In this document: one piece after another, positions 1 through 5,643 of the stretch | How the letters are laid out: each line of letters begins with the position of its first letter | Position numbering within the stretch: the stretch's first letter is position 1 | Origin: Paludibacter sp. | Lineage (GTDB): Bacteria; Bacteroidota; Bacteroidia; Bacteroidales; Paludibacteraceae | Direction: 5' to 3' | Assembly: GCA_031284665.1 (NCBI GenBank) | Contig: JAITXR010000395.1 | Location: 1-18,086, forward strand | Length of the DNA: 18,086 nucleotides | Translations under genes and position numbers: made by a program | The notes under the pieces: model-generated | Told to the model about the DNA's origin: nothing | What the model saw: only the letters and a program-made list of their open reading frames with translations | Databases searched by the model: none

Positions 1-459
1 TTGCAAAGTACTAATCTTATCGCACAATGCCTTTTCGGGCGAGGCAATGAGAAATGCGTAAGAATTGCCGATAATTTCCTGACGAACACCAATTGGATAA
101 TATTGCGCAGGCACTTTTACATACTCAAAATGCCCCAAAGGCGTATCGTACTGCTTGTGCAACTTAGTACAAACCGAACGCATTGTAAAGACTCTTTCGG
201 GAATCAGTCCATAATACGCAAGGGCAGATTCGAGCGAAACATAAGACGGTCTGTATAAATGATTAGCCACGAGTTCACTTGAAATTTTTTGATTGTGAAC
301 TGTTGGAGAAACGACATACAAATTCCGTTTTACCCTAATTATAAATCCTTTTCGCTCTAATTCAGTTATTTTGTCTTTTGGTTGTTTCAAATCATTGTAT
401 AATGAGTATAAAACATCCTTATTTATGGGAATAACTCCCAAATTCTTTAATCTTTCCAT
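1..459 (-). CDS. AbiEi-family antitoxin / transcriptional regulator (C-terminus off the window)
   Basis: Reading the minus strand from an ATG at 457-459 gives 153 codons that stay open to the left edge, so the protein is partial. The start is MERLKNLGVIPINKDVLYSL, a small winged-helix-like N-terminus. It is followed by LYVVSPTVHNQKIS, then RPSYVSLESALAYYGLIPE at about residues 81-99, and near the edge FLIASPEKALCD. The pairs SLESAL.YYGLIPE and SPEKALCD are hallmarks I associate with AbiEi-type antitoxins of type IV toxin-antitoxin systems, where the protein represses its own operon and counteracts the nucleotidyltransferase toxin AbiEii. AbiEii would be expected immediately downstream, beyond position 1, and cannot be confirmed here. 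A -7 box lies 23 bases upstream of the ATG. Family assignment is by recall of motifs; pairing with a toxin is inference. Confidence 0.8.
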   Translation of the reverse strand, partial: MERLKNLGVIPINKDVLYSLYNDLKQPKDKITELERKGFIIRVKRNLYVVSPTVHNQKISSELVANHLYRPSYVSLESALAYYGLIPERVFTMRSVCTKLHKQYDTPLGHFEYVKVPAQYYPIGVRQEIIGNSYAFLIASPEKALCDKISTLQ

Positions 460-482
460 TGTCTATAAAAATAAAATCGCTG

Positions 483-490
483 CAAAGATA
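483..490 (-). promoter_or_regulatory. -7 promoter box (TATCTTTG) for the AbiEi-like gene
   Basis: The minus strand reads TATCTTTG, a perfect match to the Bacteroidota -7 consensus TAnnTTTG, 23 bases upstream of the AbiEi-like ATG. I do not see a convincing -33 TTG at the usual distance. Confidence 0.5.
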
Positions 491-654
491 GTAAAATTTC
501 GATAGATAATCGAAAAAAAATAGAATAACTATCAAAATTCTGCTATTTTTTCGTTGGTATGGTCGTCCTTTGTGCGGATTTCGTAATGCAAGAGCATATT
601 CTCAAAAATTGGGTTGGGCATATTTAATTAGTTCATATTTAATCTATGTGTTCT

Positions 655-1362
655 CTAATAATAATAGGCTCGAGATATACCACCATAACAGACTCTTTTA
701 TTATTCTTTTCTCCCCACTTTTCTAAATCAGGGTGTCCGGACTTTTTCCATTCAATATAATTTCTAACAAGCTCCAAATCTTCTTCCAAATAATTTGTCC
801 AATAATCTTGTAATTCGGAATTTGTTAATTGTTTTATTTGGCTTTTTATTTTTTCGCCAAGTTGAATATCTTCGTCAGGATATCCTATATATCCTTCGGG
901 CAAATGGTGAACCGAGTAATAAATGTTATATTTCCATTTTTGAATAATTTTTTGCCGAGCCAAGTCATCGAACGGATTAATTTCCAATGCTTTGAATAAA
1001 TGCTTTTCACTACCGTAATAAGTACCATACCAACGAAATGGGTTTCCATTGTGAGTTTCTTTTTCACACCATTTTTCTAATGTTGGTTTTATCATATTAT
1101 TGCTAAGTGGTTGAGGAAATCCTGCATAGTCAGCATCTTCAACCTTTTCAAAAAATGGAAATAAAAAATTCAAAAAATCAATTTTTTTGTTTAAATCCCA
1201 ATTTTCGGTTTTTTTAAGAAAGGCATTGAGATAATTAAAAGCATCTTTTCGTAATCCTTTTTCTCTGTAAAAACAATAATTGGCATACTCAACCCAATCG
1301 GAATTTTCTTGTGCTAAATTTCCAATTACTAATAATGCAATATTTTGCGATTTTGCTATCAT
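655..1362 (-). CDS. Uncharacterised 235-aa soluble protein
   Basis: An open frame of 235 aa with ordinary codon use, ATG at 1360-1362 and stop at 655. I do not recognise a named family with confidence. The protein is rich in Trp, Tyr, charged residues and Asn. It has no signal peptide or membrane segment, so it is probably cytoplasmic. The N-terminal half (residues about 1-75) looks helical (LRKDAFNYLNAFLKKTENW). The middle has NPFRWYGTYYGSEKHLFKALEINPFDDLARQKI, written here in pieces: NPFRWYG, then FKALEINPFDDLARQ, which resembles one TPR-like helix pair. The C-terminus has YSVHHLPEGYIGYPDEDI and IEWKKSGHPDLEKWGEKNNK, and ends GGISRAYYY. The density of W/Y/H/P positions suggests a conserved fold and not a random frame. 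It lies upstream of the AbiEi-like gene on the same strand, 195 bases away, with the latter having its own -7 box. A stand-alone immunity or defence-associated role is possible but only a guess. Confidence 0.75.
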   Translation of the reverse strand: MIAKSQNIALLVIGNLAQENSDWVEYANYCFYREKGLRKDAFNYLNAFLKKTENWDLNKKIDFLNFLFPFFEKVEDADYAGFPQPLSNNMIKPTLEKWCEKETHNGNPFRWYGTYYGSEKHLFKALEINPFDDLARQKIIQKWKYNIYYSVHHLPEGYIGYPDEDIQLGEKIKSQIKQLTNSELQDYWTNYLEEDLELVRNYIEWKKSGHPDLEKWGEKNNKRVCYGGISRAYYY

Positions 1363-1502
1363 ATTGTAACGATTAATTATTTAAATCATTTCCCAAAAAC
1401 TTCAACAACAACCCCAATTTTCCCTTCTTCCTAAATAAAAAATTCACGTTTCAAAAACAGTAAAAATTTCGCAGATAGTTGATATTTTTTCAATAAAGTG
1501 TA

Positions 1503-1510
1503 CAAAAATA
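1503..1510 (-). promoter_or_regulatory. Possible -7 box (TATTTTTG) for the 235-aa protein gene
   Basis: The minus strand reads TATTTTTG, matching TAnnTTTG, 140 bases upstream of the ATG at 1362. A second match, TATCTTTG at 1599-1606, lies further upstream inside the end of the GNAT remnant. Either would give a long 5' leader, so neither is firm. Confidence 0.3.
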
Positions 1511-1563
1511 TTTTTTTATGTGCTGTTAAACCGCGTTCTGTCGCCCATCACGTCTGCCAAAAA

Positions 1564-1580
1564 ACTGCAATCGCTGCAGT
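1564..1580. repeat. Short perfect inverted repeat (6-bp stem, 5-nt loop)
   Basis: ACTGCA, loop ATCGC, TGCAGT. It lies in the 230-base gap between the GNAT remnant and the 235-aa gene, which otherwise shows nothing I can name. There is no T-run after either arm, so it is not a standard intrinsic terminator. Confidence 0.35.
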
Positions 1581-1592
1581 CGTTGTTGCAAA

Positions 1593-1784
1593 CTAATGCA
1601 AAGATAGTTTGAGTTTCATATTATAATTATAGTATCTATCTTTTTTGAAGTCAACATACCCTTCGTCAAGTTTATTAAAACCTAATCGAGAATAAAATGT
1701 TACATTTTCAGGAAGTTGTGTTGTTAATCCGATTAGCTGTAATTCATCGTGTGTTTTTTTCGAGACAGTTTTAACTTTCTTCAT
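1593..1784 (-). pseudogene. C-terminal fragment of a GNAT N-acetyltransferase
   Basis: From an ATG at 1782-1784 the minus strand encodes 63 residues in a different frame from the aldo/keto reductase, whose last 14 bases it overlaps. The segment LQLIGLTTQLPENVTFYSRL followed by GFNKLDEGYVDF, then YYNYNMKLKL, matches the end of GNAT acetyltransferases: the strand and helix carrying FY..LGF, then the last beta strand with a terminal MKLKL. The N-terminal substrate region and the acetyl-CoA-binding motif (Q/RxxGxG/A) are absent and do not appear in any frame upstream, where the reductase lies. I therefore read it as the remnant of an acetyltransferase gene truncated by a rearrangement that placed the reductase next to it. 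A newly started 63-aa peptide translated by coupling is possible but it could not bind acetyl-CoA in the usual way. Confidence 0.6.
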
Positions 1785-2715
1785 CAAAAATATTATTGTA
1801 AGTATAATATCCTCCCGGCATAATGGCATAAGATGCAACCGACTGACGTAAGTTTTTGTCAATTAACGAAATAGCGTTTATATCTTCGTCATCGAGCAAA
1901 ACATCAACGGCTGCAAAATTTTCAATTATTCGTTCCTGATGTATCGATTTTGGGATTACTGCCCAGCCTCGCGTTATGCCCCAAGCGAGTATTACCTGTG
2001 TGGCAGAGCAAGCGTGTTTTTCGGCAATTTGGGCAATAGTAGCGTTGTGTTGAATGTCGTTATCGCTGTTAATCAAATGTCGGCTGCCGAGTGGCGAGTA
2101 TGCGGTGAGTAAAATATTATTGTCGTTGCAAAAATCGCTGAGTTTATTTTGCTGAAAATATGGATGAATTTCTATTTGATTTACTTCCGGCGCAATTGTT
2201 GCCGATTGTTGCAAATTTGTCAGTTTTTTGATGCTGAAATTTGAAACGCCAATATGTTTGGTCAAGCCTTTTTCGCGCAATTTTTCCATTGCCGCCCAAG
2301 TTGTTTGATAAGGCATTTCGGGGAGTGGCACAAGGTCGGCAGGCGAATTTGCATAATCGCAACCGGTGCGAAAAGCAATAGCCCAATGCATCAAATATAG
2401 GTCGAGATAATCAAGTTGTAAGTCGTTGAGCGAATGGCGTATAGCCTGTTCAACCATTTCGGGAGCGTGAAAACTGTTCCAAAGTTTGGAGGTAATAAAC
2501 AGTTCGTCGCGCCGGACAATATTGTTGGCAAAAGCATATTTTAGAGCCTCGCCAATTTGCTTTTCGTTGCCATAAACATAAGCGCAGTCGATATGCCGAT
2601 AACCGGCTGTCAGAGCGGTAATTACAGCATCATATACTTCGTTTTTTTTAGATTGAAAAGTACCGAGTCCAATCTGCGGAAAACGGTCGCCATTAGGAAA
2701 ATATAAGTATTTCAT
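1771..2715 (-). CDS. Aldo/keto reductase
   Basis: A 314-aa cytoplasmic NADPH-dependent oxidoreductase with a TIM barrel, expected to reduce small aldehydes or ketones; the substrate is not predictable. The sequence shows the classic catalytic tetrad: Asp43 and Tyr48 in AGYRHIDCAYVYGNE, Lys77 in LFITSKLWN, and His110 in LDYLDLYLMHW. GLGTF at 16-20, GVSNFS at about 156-161 and EIHPYFQQ follow in the right order, and the C-terminal VIPKSIHQERIIENF is the NADP-binding loop. Length is normal for the family (about 270-330 aa). The start ATG at 2713-2715 puts the conserved glycines at the right distance and lies 17 bases from a -7 box. The gene is divergent from rex, and a Rex-operator-like palindrome lies between the two, so NADH-responsive control is a reasonable inference. 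The last 14 bases overlap a GNAT fragment. Confidence 0.93.
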   Translation of the reverse strand: MKYLYFPNGDRFPQIGLGTFQSKKNEVYDAVITALTAGYRHIDCAYVYGNEKQIGEALKYAFANNIVRRDELFITSKLWNSFHAPEMVEQAIRHSLNDLQLDYLDLYLMHWAIAFRTGCDYANSPADLVPLPEMPYQTTWAAMEKLREKGLTKHIGVSNFSIKKLTNLQQSATIAPEVNQIEIHPYFQQNKLSDFCNDNNILLTAYSPLGSRHLINSDNDIQHNATIAQIAEKHACSATQVILAWGITRGWAVIPKSIHQERIIENFAAVDVLLDDEDINAISLIDKNLRQSVASYAIMPGGYYTYNNIFDEES

Positions 2716-2732
2716 TTTTTTAATTGTTTTGG

Positions 2733-2740
2733 CAAAAATA
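2733..2740 (-). promoter_or_regulatory. -7 box (TATTTTTG) for the aldo/keto reductase
   Basis: The minus strand reads TATTTTTG (TAnnTTTG), 17 bases before the reductase ATG. The plus-strand 10-mer GGCAAAAATA is repeated exactly at 12313-12322 in front of the secreted-protein gene. Confidence 0.55.
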
Positions 2741-2749
2741 CAAAAATGC

Positions 2750-2767
2750 TTGTTGATAATTAAACTA
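2750..2767. promoter_or_regulatory. Candidate Rex operator between rex and the aldo/keto reductase
   Basis: TTGTTGATAATTAAACTA matches 11 of the 14 fixed positions of a Rex-type palindrome TTGTTAAnnnnTTAACAA known from other phyla. It lies between the two divergent -7 boxes, 18 bases upstream of the rex -7 box and 10 bases upstream of the reductase -7 box. Autoregulation by Rex is common. The right half-site is weak and the AT-rich background makes chance matches possible. Confidence 0.35.
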
Positions 2768-2784
2768 TTATTCCAAATAAATAT

Positions 2785-2792
2785 TATATTTG
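2785..2792 (+). promoter_or_regulatory. -7 box (TATATTTG) for rex
   Basis: A perfect TAnnTTTG, ending 10 bases before the rex ATG. If the G is at -7, the transcript would start about four bases before the start codon, giving an almost leaderless mRNA. Confidence 0.5.
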
Positions 2793-2802
2793 CGAAAAAA
2801 AG

Positions 2803-3462
2803 ATGTTTATCAATTCTACAAACTCACTTTTTAAGGTGCCGGAGCCCACTTTGCGCCGTTTGCCTTGGTATCTTGCCTACTCAAAACTTGTGAAAAACGA
2901 TGGGCAAGCGTATCTTTCGTCAACTCAAATTGCAAAAAACATTGCCATCGACGCATCGATTGTGGCAAAAGACCTTTCGTATGTTAAAATTCAAGGGCGT
3001 ACCAGAGTTGGTTACGATGTGAACGAATTGGTGGCGGTGCTCGAAACCTTTCTTGGTTTCAAACGTGCGCATAAAGCATTCCTGTTTGGAGTTGGCAATT
3101 TGGGCGGTGCACTGCTGCACGATGGCGGTTTGGCGCAGTTTGGACTTGAAATTGTTGCCGGTTTTGATGTAAAGTACGAACTGTCAGGCACAAGCATCAA
3201 CCACATCCCGATTCATCATTTTGACCGTTTTGCCGAGTTGCGCCAACAAATCGGGGTCAGCATCGGCATTTTGACTGTTCCTGTACAAATGGCGCAGTCG
3301 GTTGCCGAAAAAATAGTTGACGGCGGAATACGCGCTATCTGGAATTTTACGCCTTATCGCATCCATGTTCCCGATAATGTGGTTGTGCAAAATACATCGA
3401 TTTATGCACATTTGGCGGTAATGTTTAATCGACTTAATGAAATTGAAAAAAATGAAAGGTGA
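2803..3462 (+). CDS. rex: Redox-sensing transcriptional repressor Rex
   Basis: A 219-aa cytoplasmic DNA-binding repressor that senses the NADH/NAD+ ratio and releases DNA when NADH rises, usually controlling fermentation and respiration genes. The order is typical: an N-terminal winged helix (about residues 12-80) beginning VPEPTLRRLPWYL, with recognition region SSTQIAKNIAIDASIVAKDL and RTRVGYDV. This is followed by the Rossmann NAD(H) domain with AFLFGVGNLGGALL (GxGxxG at 96-101), then AGFDV at the end of the second strand. The C-terminal VPVQMAQSVAEKIVDGGI and IWNFTP stretch and the final domain-swapped helix complete the family architecture. Length is normal (205-220 aa). It is divergent from an aldo/keto reductase, a plausible target. 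Downstream is a 7-nt repeat region, so rex is probably transcribed alone. Confidence 0.95.
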   Translation: MFINSTNSLFKVPEPTLRRLPWYLAYSKLVKNDGQAYLSSTQIAKNIAIDASIVAKDLSYVKIQGRTRVGYDVNELVAVLETFLGFKRAHKAFLFGVGNLGGALLHDGGLAQFGLEIVAGFDVKYELSGTSINHIPIHHFDRFAELRQQIGVSIGILTVPVQMAQSVAEKIVDGGIRAIWNFTPYRIHVPDNVVVQNTSIYAHLAVMFNRLNEIEKNER

Positions 3463-3470
3463 GAGGTAAG

Positions 3471-3496
3471 ACTATTAGACTGTTAGATTGTTAGAC
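3471..3496. repeat. Left TTAGAC repeat block
   Basis: Three near-copies with an 8-nt period: TTAGACTG, TTAGATTG, TTAGACTA. It is the reverse complement of the GTCTAAT block on the other side of the AGTATCA array (3651-3716), so the two could pair as long arms. Confidence 0.6.
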
Positions 3497-3504
3497 TAAG
3501 AGAC

Positions 3505-3602
3505 AGTATAGAGTATCAAGTATCAAGTATAGAGTATCAAGATATGAGTATCAAGATATGAGTATCAAGGATTAAGTATCAAGTATAGAGTATAAAGATA
3601 TG
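3505..3602. repeat. AGTATCA heptamer tandem array (14 units)
   Basis: Ninety-eight bases that divide exactly into 14 units of 7. The first four are AGTATAG, AGTATCA, AGTATCA, AGTATAG. They are followed by five 14-nt units beginning AGTATCAAG or AGTATAAAG, of which the first two (3533-3546 and 3547-3560) are identical. It lies between rex and the hydrolase gene and has no coding potential that I can defend. A reversed short copy occurs at 11552-11572. Confidence 0.8.
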
Positions 3603-3650
3603 GGATGTGGTGCTAAACATAATATTTCAGAAAAACTATTACTTTCGTTT

Positions 3651-3716
3651 ATCTAATAGTCTAATGTCTAAAAATCTAATATCTAATATATAAAAGTCTA
3701 ATGTCTAATATCAATT
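3651..3716. repeat. Right GTCTAAT/ATCTAAT repeat block
   Basis: Repeated 7- or 8-nt words: ATCTAATA, GTCTAAT, GTCTAAAA, ATCTAAT, ATCTAATA, TATAAAA, GTCTAAT, GTCTAAT, ATCAATT. The block ends only 3 bases before the hydrolase ATG, so it forms that gene's 5' leader. I see no TAnnTTTG box between the repeats and the ATG. Confidence 0.7.
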
Positions 3717-3719
3717 AAA

Positions 3720-4331
3720 ATGAAAATATTCTGCATAGGTCATAATTATCGCGAACATAACCGCGAACTTGCGTCAGCCGACCCCGCTGAGCCTGTGATA
3801 TTTATGAAACCCGATACTGCGCTTTTGCGTGATAATAAGCCGTTTTACATTCCGGCTTTTAGTCAGAATTTGCATTACGAAACCGAAATTATTATTAAAA
3901 TTTGCCGTCTGGGGAAAAACATTGCTACGCATTTTGCGCATCGATATTATAACGAAATTGGGCTGGGAATCGATTTTACCGCTCGCGATTTGCAATATAA
4001 ATTAAAAGCGGAGGGCAAACCTTGGGAAATTTGCAAGGCGTTTGATAATTCGGCAGTGGTGGGAAATTTTATGCCAAAAGAAGAGTTCCCCGACGTTGAG
4101 CAACTGCGATTTCGACTGGATATTAATCAGCAAACAGTTCAAAGCGGTAATTCGGCTGATATGATATTTACGATAAATGAAATTATTGCGTATATCAGCC
4201 GTTTTTTTACGCTAAAAATGGGCGATTTGATTTACACCGGAACGCCGAGCGGTGTTGGGAAAGTGGAAATTGGCGACAGGCTCGAAGGATTTATTTTTGA
4301 TAATAAAATGTTTGATTTCAGAATAAAATAA
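3720..4331 (+). CDS. Fumarylacetoacetate hydrolase (FAH)-family protein
   Basis: A 203-aa single-domain FAH-fold enzyme, probably cytoplasmic and metal-dependent. Family members hydrolyse, isomerise or decarboxylate beta-diketo or 2-oxo acids such as acylpyruvates or oxaloacetate; which of these applies is not visible. Expected motifs occur in order: KIFCIGHNYREH at the start, PVIFMKPDTALL at 25-36, LHYETEIIIKI with metal ligands Glu54 and Glu56, GIDFTARDLQ with Asp85, KAFDNSAVVG, and the C-terminal IYTGTPSGVG then GDRLEG. The size fits the short bacterial class (about 200-220 aa), where the catalytic domain starts at the N-terminus. It is the first gene of a close-packed run with the pentapeptide protein (11-base gap) and tadA (10-base gap). 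Its leader is made of GTCTAAT repeats. Confidence 0.9.
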   Translation: MKIFCIGHNYREHNRELASADPAEPVIFMKPDTALLRDNKPFYIPAFSQNLHYETEIIIKICRLGKNIATHFAHRYYNEIGLGIDFTARDLQYKLKAEGKPWEICKAFDNSAVVGNFMPKEEFPDVEQLRFRLDINQQTVQSGNSADMIFTINEIIAYISRFFTLKMGDLIYTGTPSGVGKVEIGDRLEGFIFDNKMFDFRIK

Positions 4332-4342
4332 AAAAACTTGCG

Positions 4343-4918
4343 ATGGAACAAATATACATAACTGAACAAACATTTGACAAAATTGACTTTAGAGACAATC
4401 ATTTAACAAAAGGAGAATATGAAAATTGCATCTTCAAAAACTGTGATTTTGCTAACTCCGACCTTTCAAACATAAAATTTTTGGAATGTGATTTTATTGC
4501 CTGCAATCTAAGTATGGTCAAACTGACTCAAACAGCATTTAAGGGAATTAAATTCAGCGATTGTAAAATGTTAGGATTTCGTTTCGATAATTGTGATGGT
4601 TTTATGCTATCGCTTGGTTTTGATAATTGTAGTTTAAATTTCGCTTCTTTTTACAAAACTAAAATTAAAAAGACAATTTTCAAAAATTCACAGCTACGAG
4701 AAACAGATTTTTCCGAATGTGATTTAACAGCCTCTGTATTTGAGAATTGCGACCTTCTGCGAGCAACATTTAATAACACGATAATTGAAAAAAGCGATTT
4801 CCGAAGTTCATATAACTATTCTATTGACCCTGAGAGAAATAGAATAAAAAAAGCGAAATTTTCTATTTTGGGTGTTTCAGGGCTTTTGGACAAATATGAC
4901 ATTGAAATTGACCATTAA
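4343..4918 (+). CDS. Pentapeptide-repeat protein, Qnr-like shape
   Basis: A 191-aa protein made of pentapeptide repeats of the A(D/N)LXX type, here mostly F-centred: CIFKNCDFANSDLSNIKFLE, FDNCSLNFASFYKTKI, FKNSQLRETDFSECDLTASV, FENCDLLRATF. These stack as a right-handed quadrilateral beta helix of about eight turns. A break near residues 80-95 (MLGFRFDNCDGFMLSLGF) resembles the interruption seen in Qnr-type proteins. The end, YSIDPERNRIKKAKFSILG, then LLDKYDIEI, is a conserved capping and dimerisation tail of this group. Known relatives (Qnr, MfpA) mimic DNA and protect gyrase, but most chromosomal members have no assigned role; resistance should not be assumed. It has no signal peptide. It lies between FAH and tadA in the same direction, so co-transcription is likely. 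Confidence 0.88.
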   Translation: MEQIYITEQTFDKIDFRDNHLTKGEYENCIFKNCDFANSDLSNIKFLECDFIACNLSMVKLTQTAFKGIKFSDCKMLGFRFDNCDGFMLSLGFDNCSLNFASFYKTKIKKTIFKNSQLRETDFSECDLTASVFENCDLLRATFNNTIIEKSDFRSSYNYSIDPERNRIKKAKFSILGVSGLLDKYDIEIDH

Positions 4919-4928
4919 GAAAAAATAT

Positions 4929-5381
4929 ATGAATAAAGAAATGTATAGCGACGAATATTTTATGAAAATAGCCTTAGATGAGGCAAAACTTGCATTCGAC
5001 ACCGACGAAGTGCCGGTAGGAGCAATTGTTACAATTAACGGAAAGATAATTGCTGCTGCCCATAATCTTACCGAAACTCTTATCGATGTTACTGCGCACG
5101 CCGAAATGCAGGCAATAACTGCTGCCGAAAACTATTTGGCTGCTAAATACCTGAACGATTGTACTTTATATGTTACCGTTGAGCCTTGTGTGATGTGTGC
5201 CGGAGCATTAGGCTGGTCGCAAATAAGCAGAATAGTGTATGGTGCGAGCGACGAAAAACGCGGTTTTACTCGCTTTGCGCCAAATGCCTTGCACCCCAAA
5301 ACCACAGTAATTGCCGGAGTTTTGCACAGCGAATGTGAAAATTTAATGAAAGAATTTTTTAAGAAAAAAAGGAGAAATTAA
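4929..5381 (+). CDS. tadA: tRNA adenosine(34) deaminase TadA
   Basis: A 150-aa zinc-dependent deaminase that converts A34 to inosine in the wobble position of tRNA-Arg(ACG). The zinc site is complete: His57 with catalytic Glu59 in DVTAHAEMQA, and Cys87 and Cys90 in VEPCVMCAGA. VPVGAIV at 28-34 and NLTE at 46-49 form the substrate pocket typical of TadA and not of free-base deaminases. The reading frame opens upstream at 4872 inside the pentapeptide gene, but the ATG at 4929 gives the usual N-terminus (SDEYFMKIALDEAKLAF) and follows the previous stop by 10 bases; ATG 4941 is also possible. It is the last gene of the FAH / pentapeptide / tadA run. No intrinsic terminator follows; the next DNA is the hairpin-rich element. 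Confidence 0.95.
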   Translation: MNKEMYSDEYFMKIALDEAKLAFDTDEVPVGAIVTINGKIIAAAHNLTETLIDVTAHAEMQAITAAENYLAAKYLNDCTLYVTVEPCVMCAGALGWSQISRIVYGASDEKRGFTRFAPNALHPKTTVIAGVLHSECENLMKEFFKKKRRN

Positions 5382-5427
5382 TATATAATGGTAAATGATT
5401 AATGAGGCGGATTGTGGATGTGTGTTC

Positions 5428-5597
5428 CGTCAATGGTAGGGTATTCGATGTATAGGGTTGCTTTTACCCTGAGTTTCACTCGGGGTTATGCACAGGCGAC
5501 TCCTACGGAGTTAGCATATTACAGATGTTCATCACCTTAATCAGGCGTGTTGAGGGCATTGCGTGCAACGCCCCTACTCTCCACTCTACCATTGACG
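5428..5597. mobile_element. MITE-like / REP-like element bounded by inverted repeats
   Basis: A 170-base segment whose ends are near-perfect inverted repeats: 5428-5442 (CGTCAATGGTAGGGT) and 5583-5597 (ACTCTACCATTGACG), 14 of 15 positions complementary. Inside are three compact hairpins in a row: 5466-5486 (ACCCTGAGT, TTC, ACTCGGGGT, nine pairs with one G-T); 5499-5511 (ACTCC, TAC, GGAGT); 5554-5573 (GGGCATTGC, GT, GCAACGCCC, one mismatch). The segment is visibly richer in G and C than its neighbours and has no credible gene. No transposase is present and I could not identify a target-site duplication. It may be a non-autonomous element or a structured intergenic repeat. Confidence 0.55.
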
Positions 5598-5617
5598 TGC
5601 TGCGGCTGTGTGTCCCG

Positions 5618-5638
5618 CACCGTGTACCGTGCACCGTT
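5618..5638. repeat. CACCGTG heptamer run (three units)
   Basis: CACCGTG, TACCGTG, CACCGTT in direct tandem, period 7, directly before the end of the cvpA gene. Its sequence is unrelated to AGTATCA, but the period is the same. Confidence 0.5.
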
Positions 5639-5643
5639 TATCC

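Noticed and set aside
1..258. Plus-strand 85-aa frame at the left edge
   Set aside because: It is antisense to the AbiEi-like gene, which has clear family motifs; the plus-strand protein has none.
570..767. Plus-strand 65-aa frame
   Set aside because: Mostly opposite the end of the 235-aa gene, composition is AT-driven and no motif is visible.
3505..3602. AGTATCA array as a CRISPR
   Set aside because: Units are 7 or 14 bases without spacers of 25-40 bases, and no cas gene is present.
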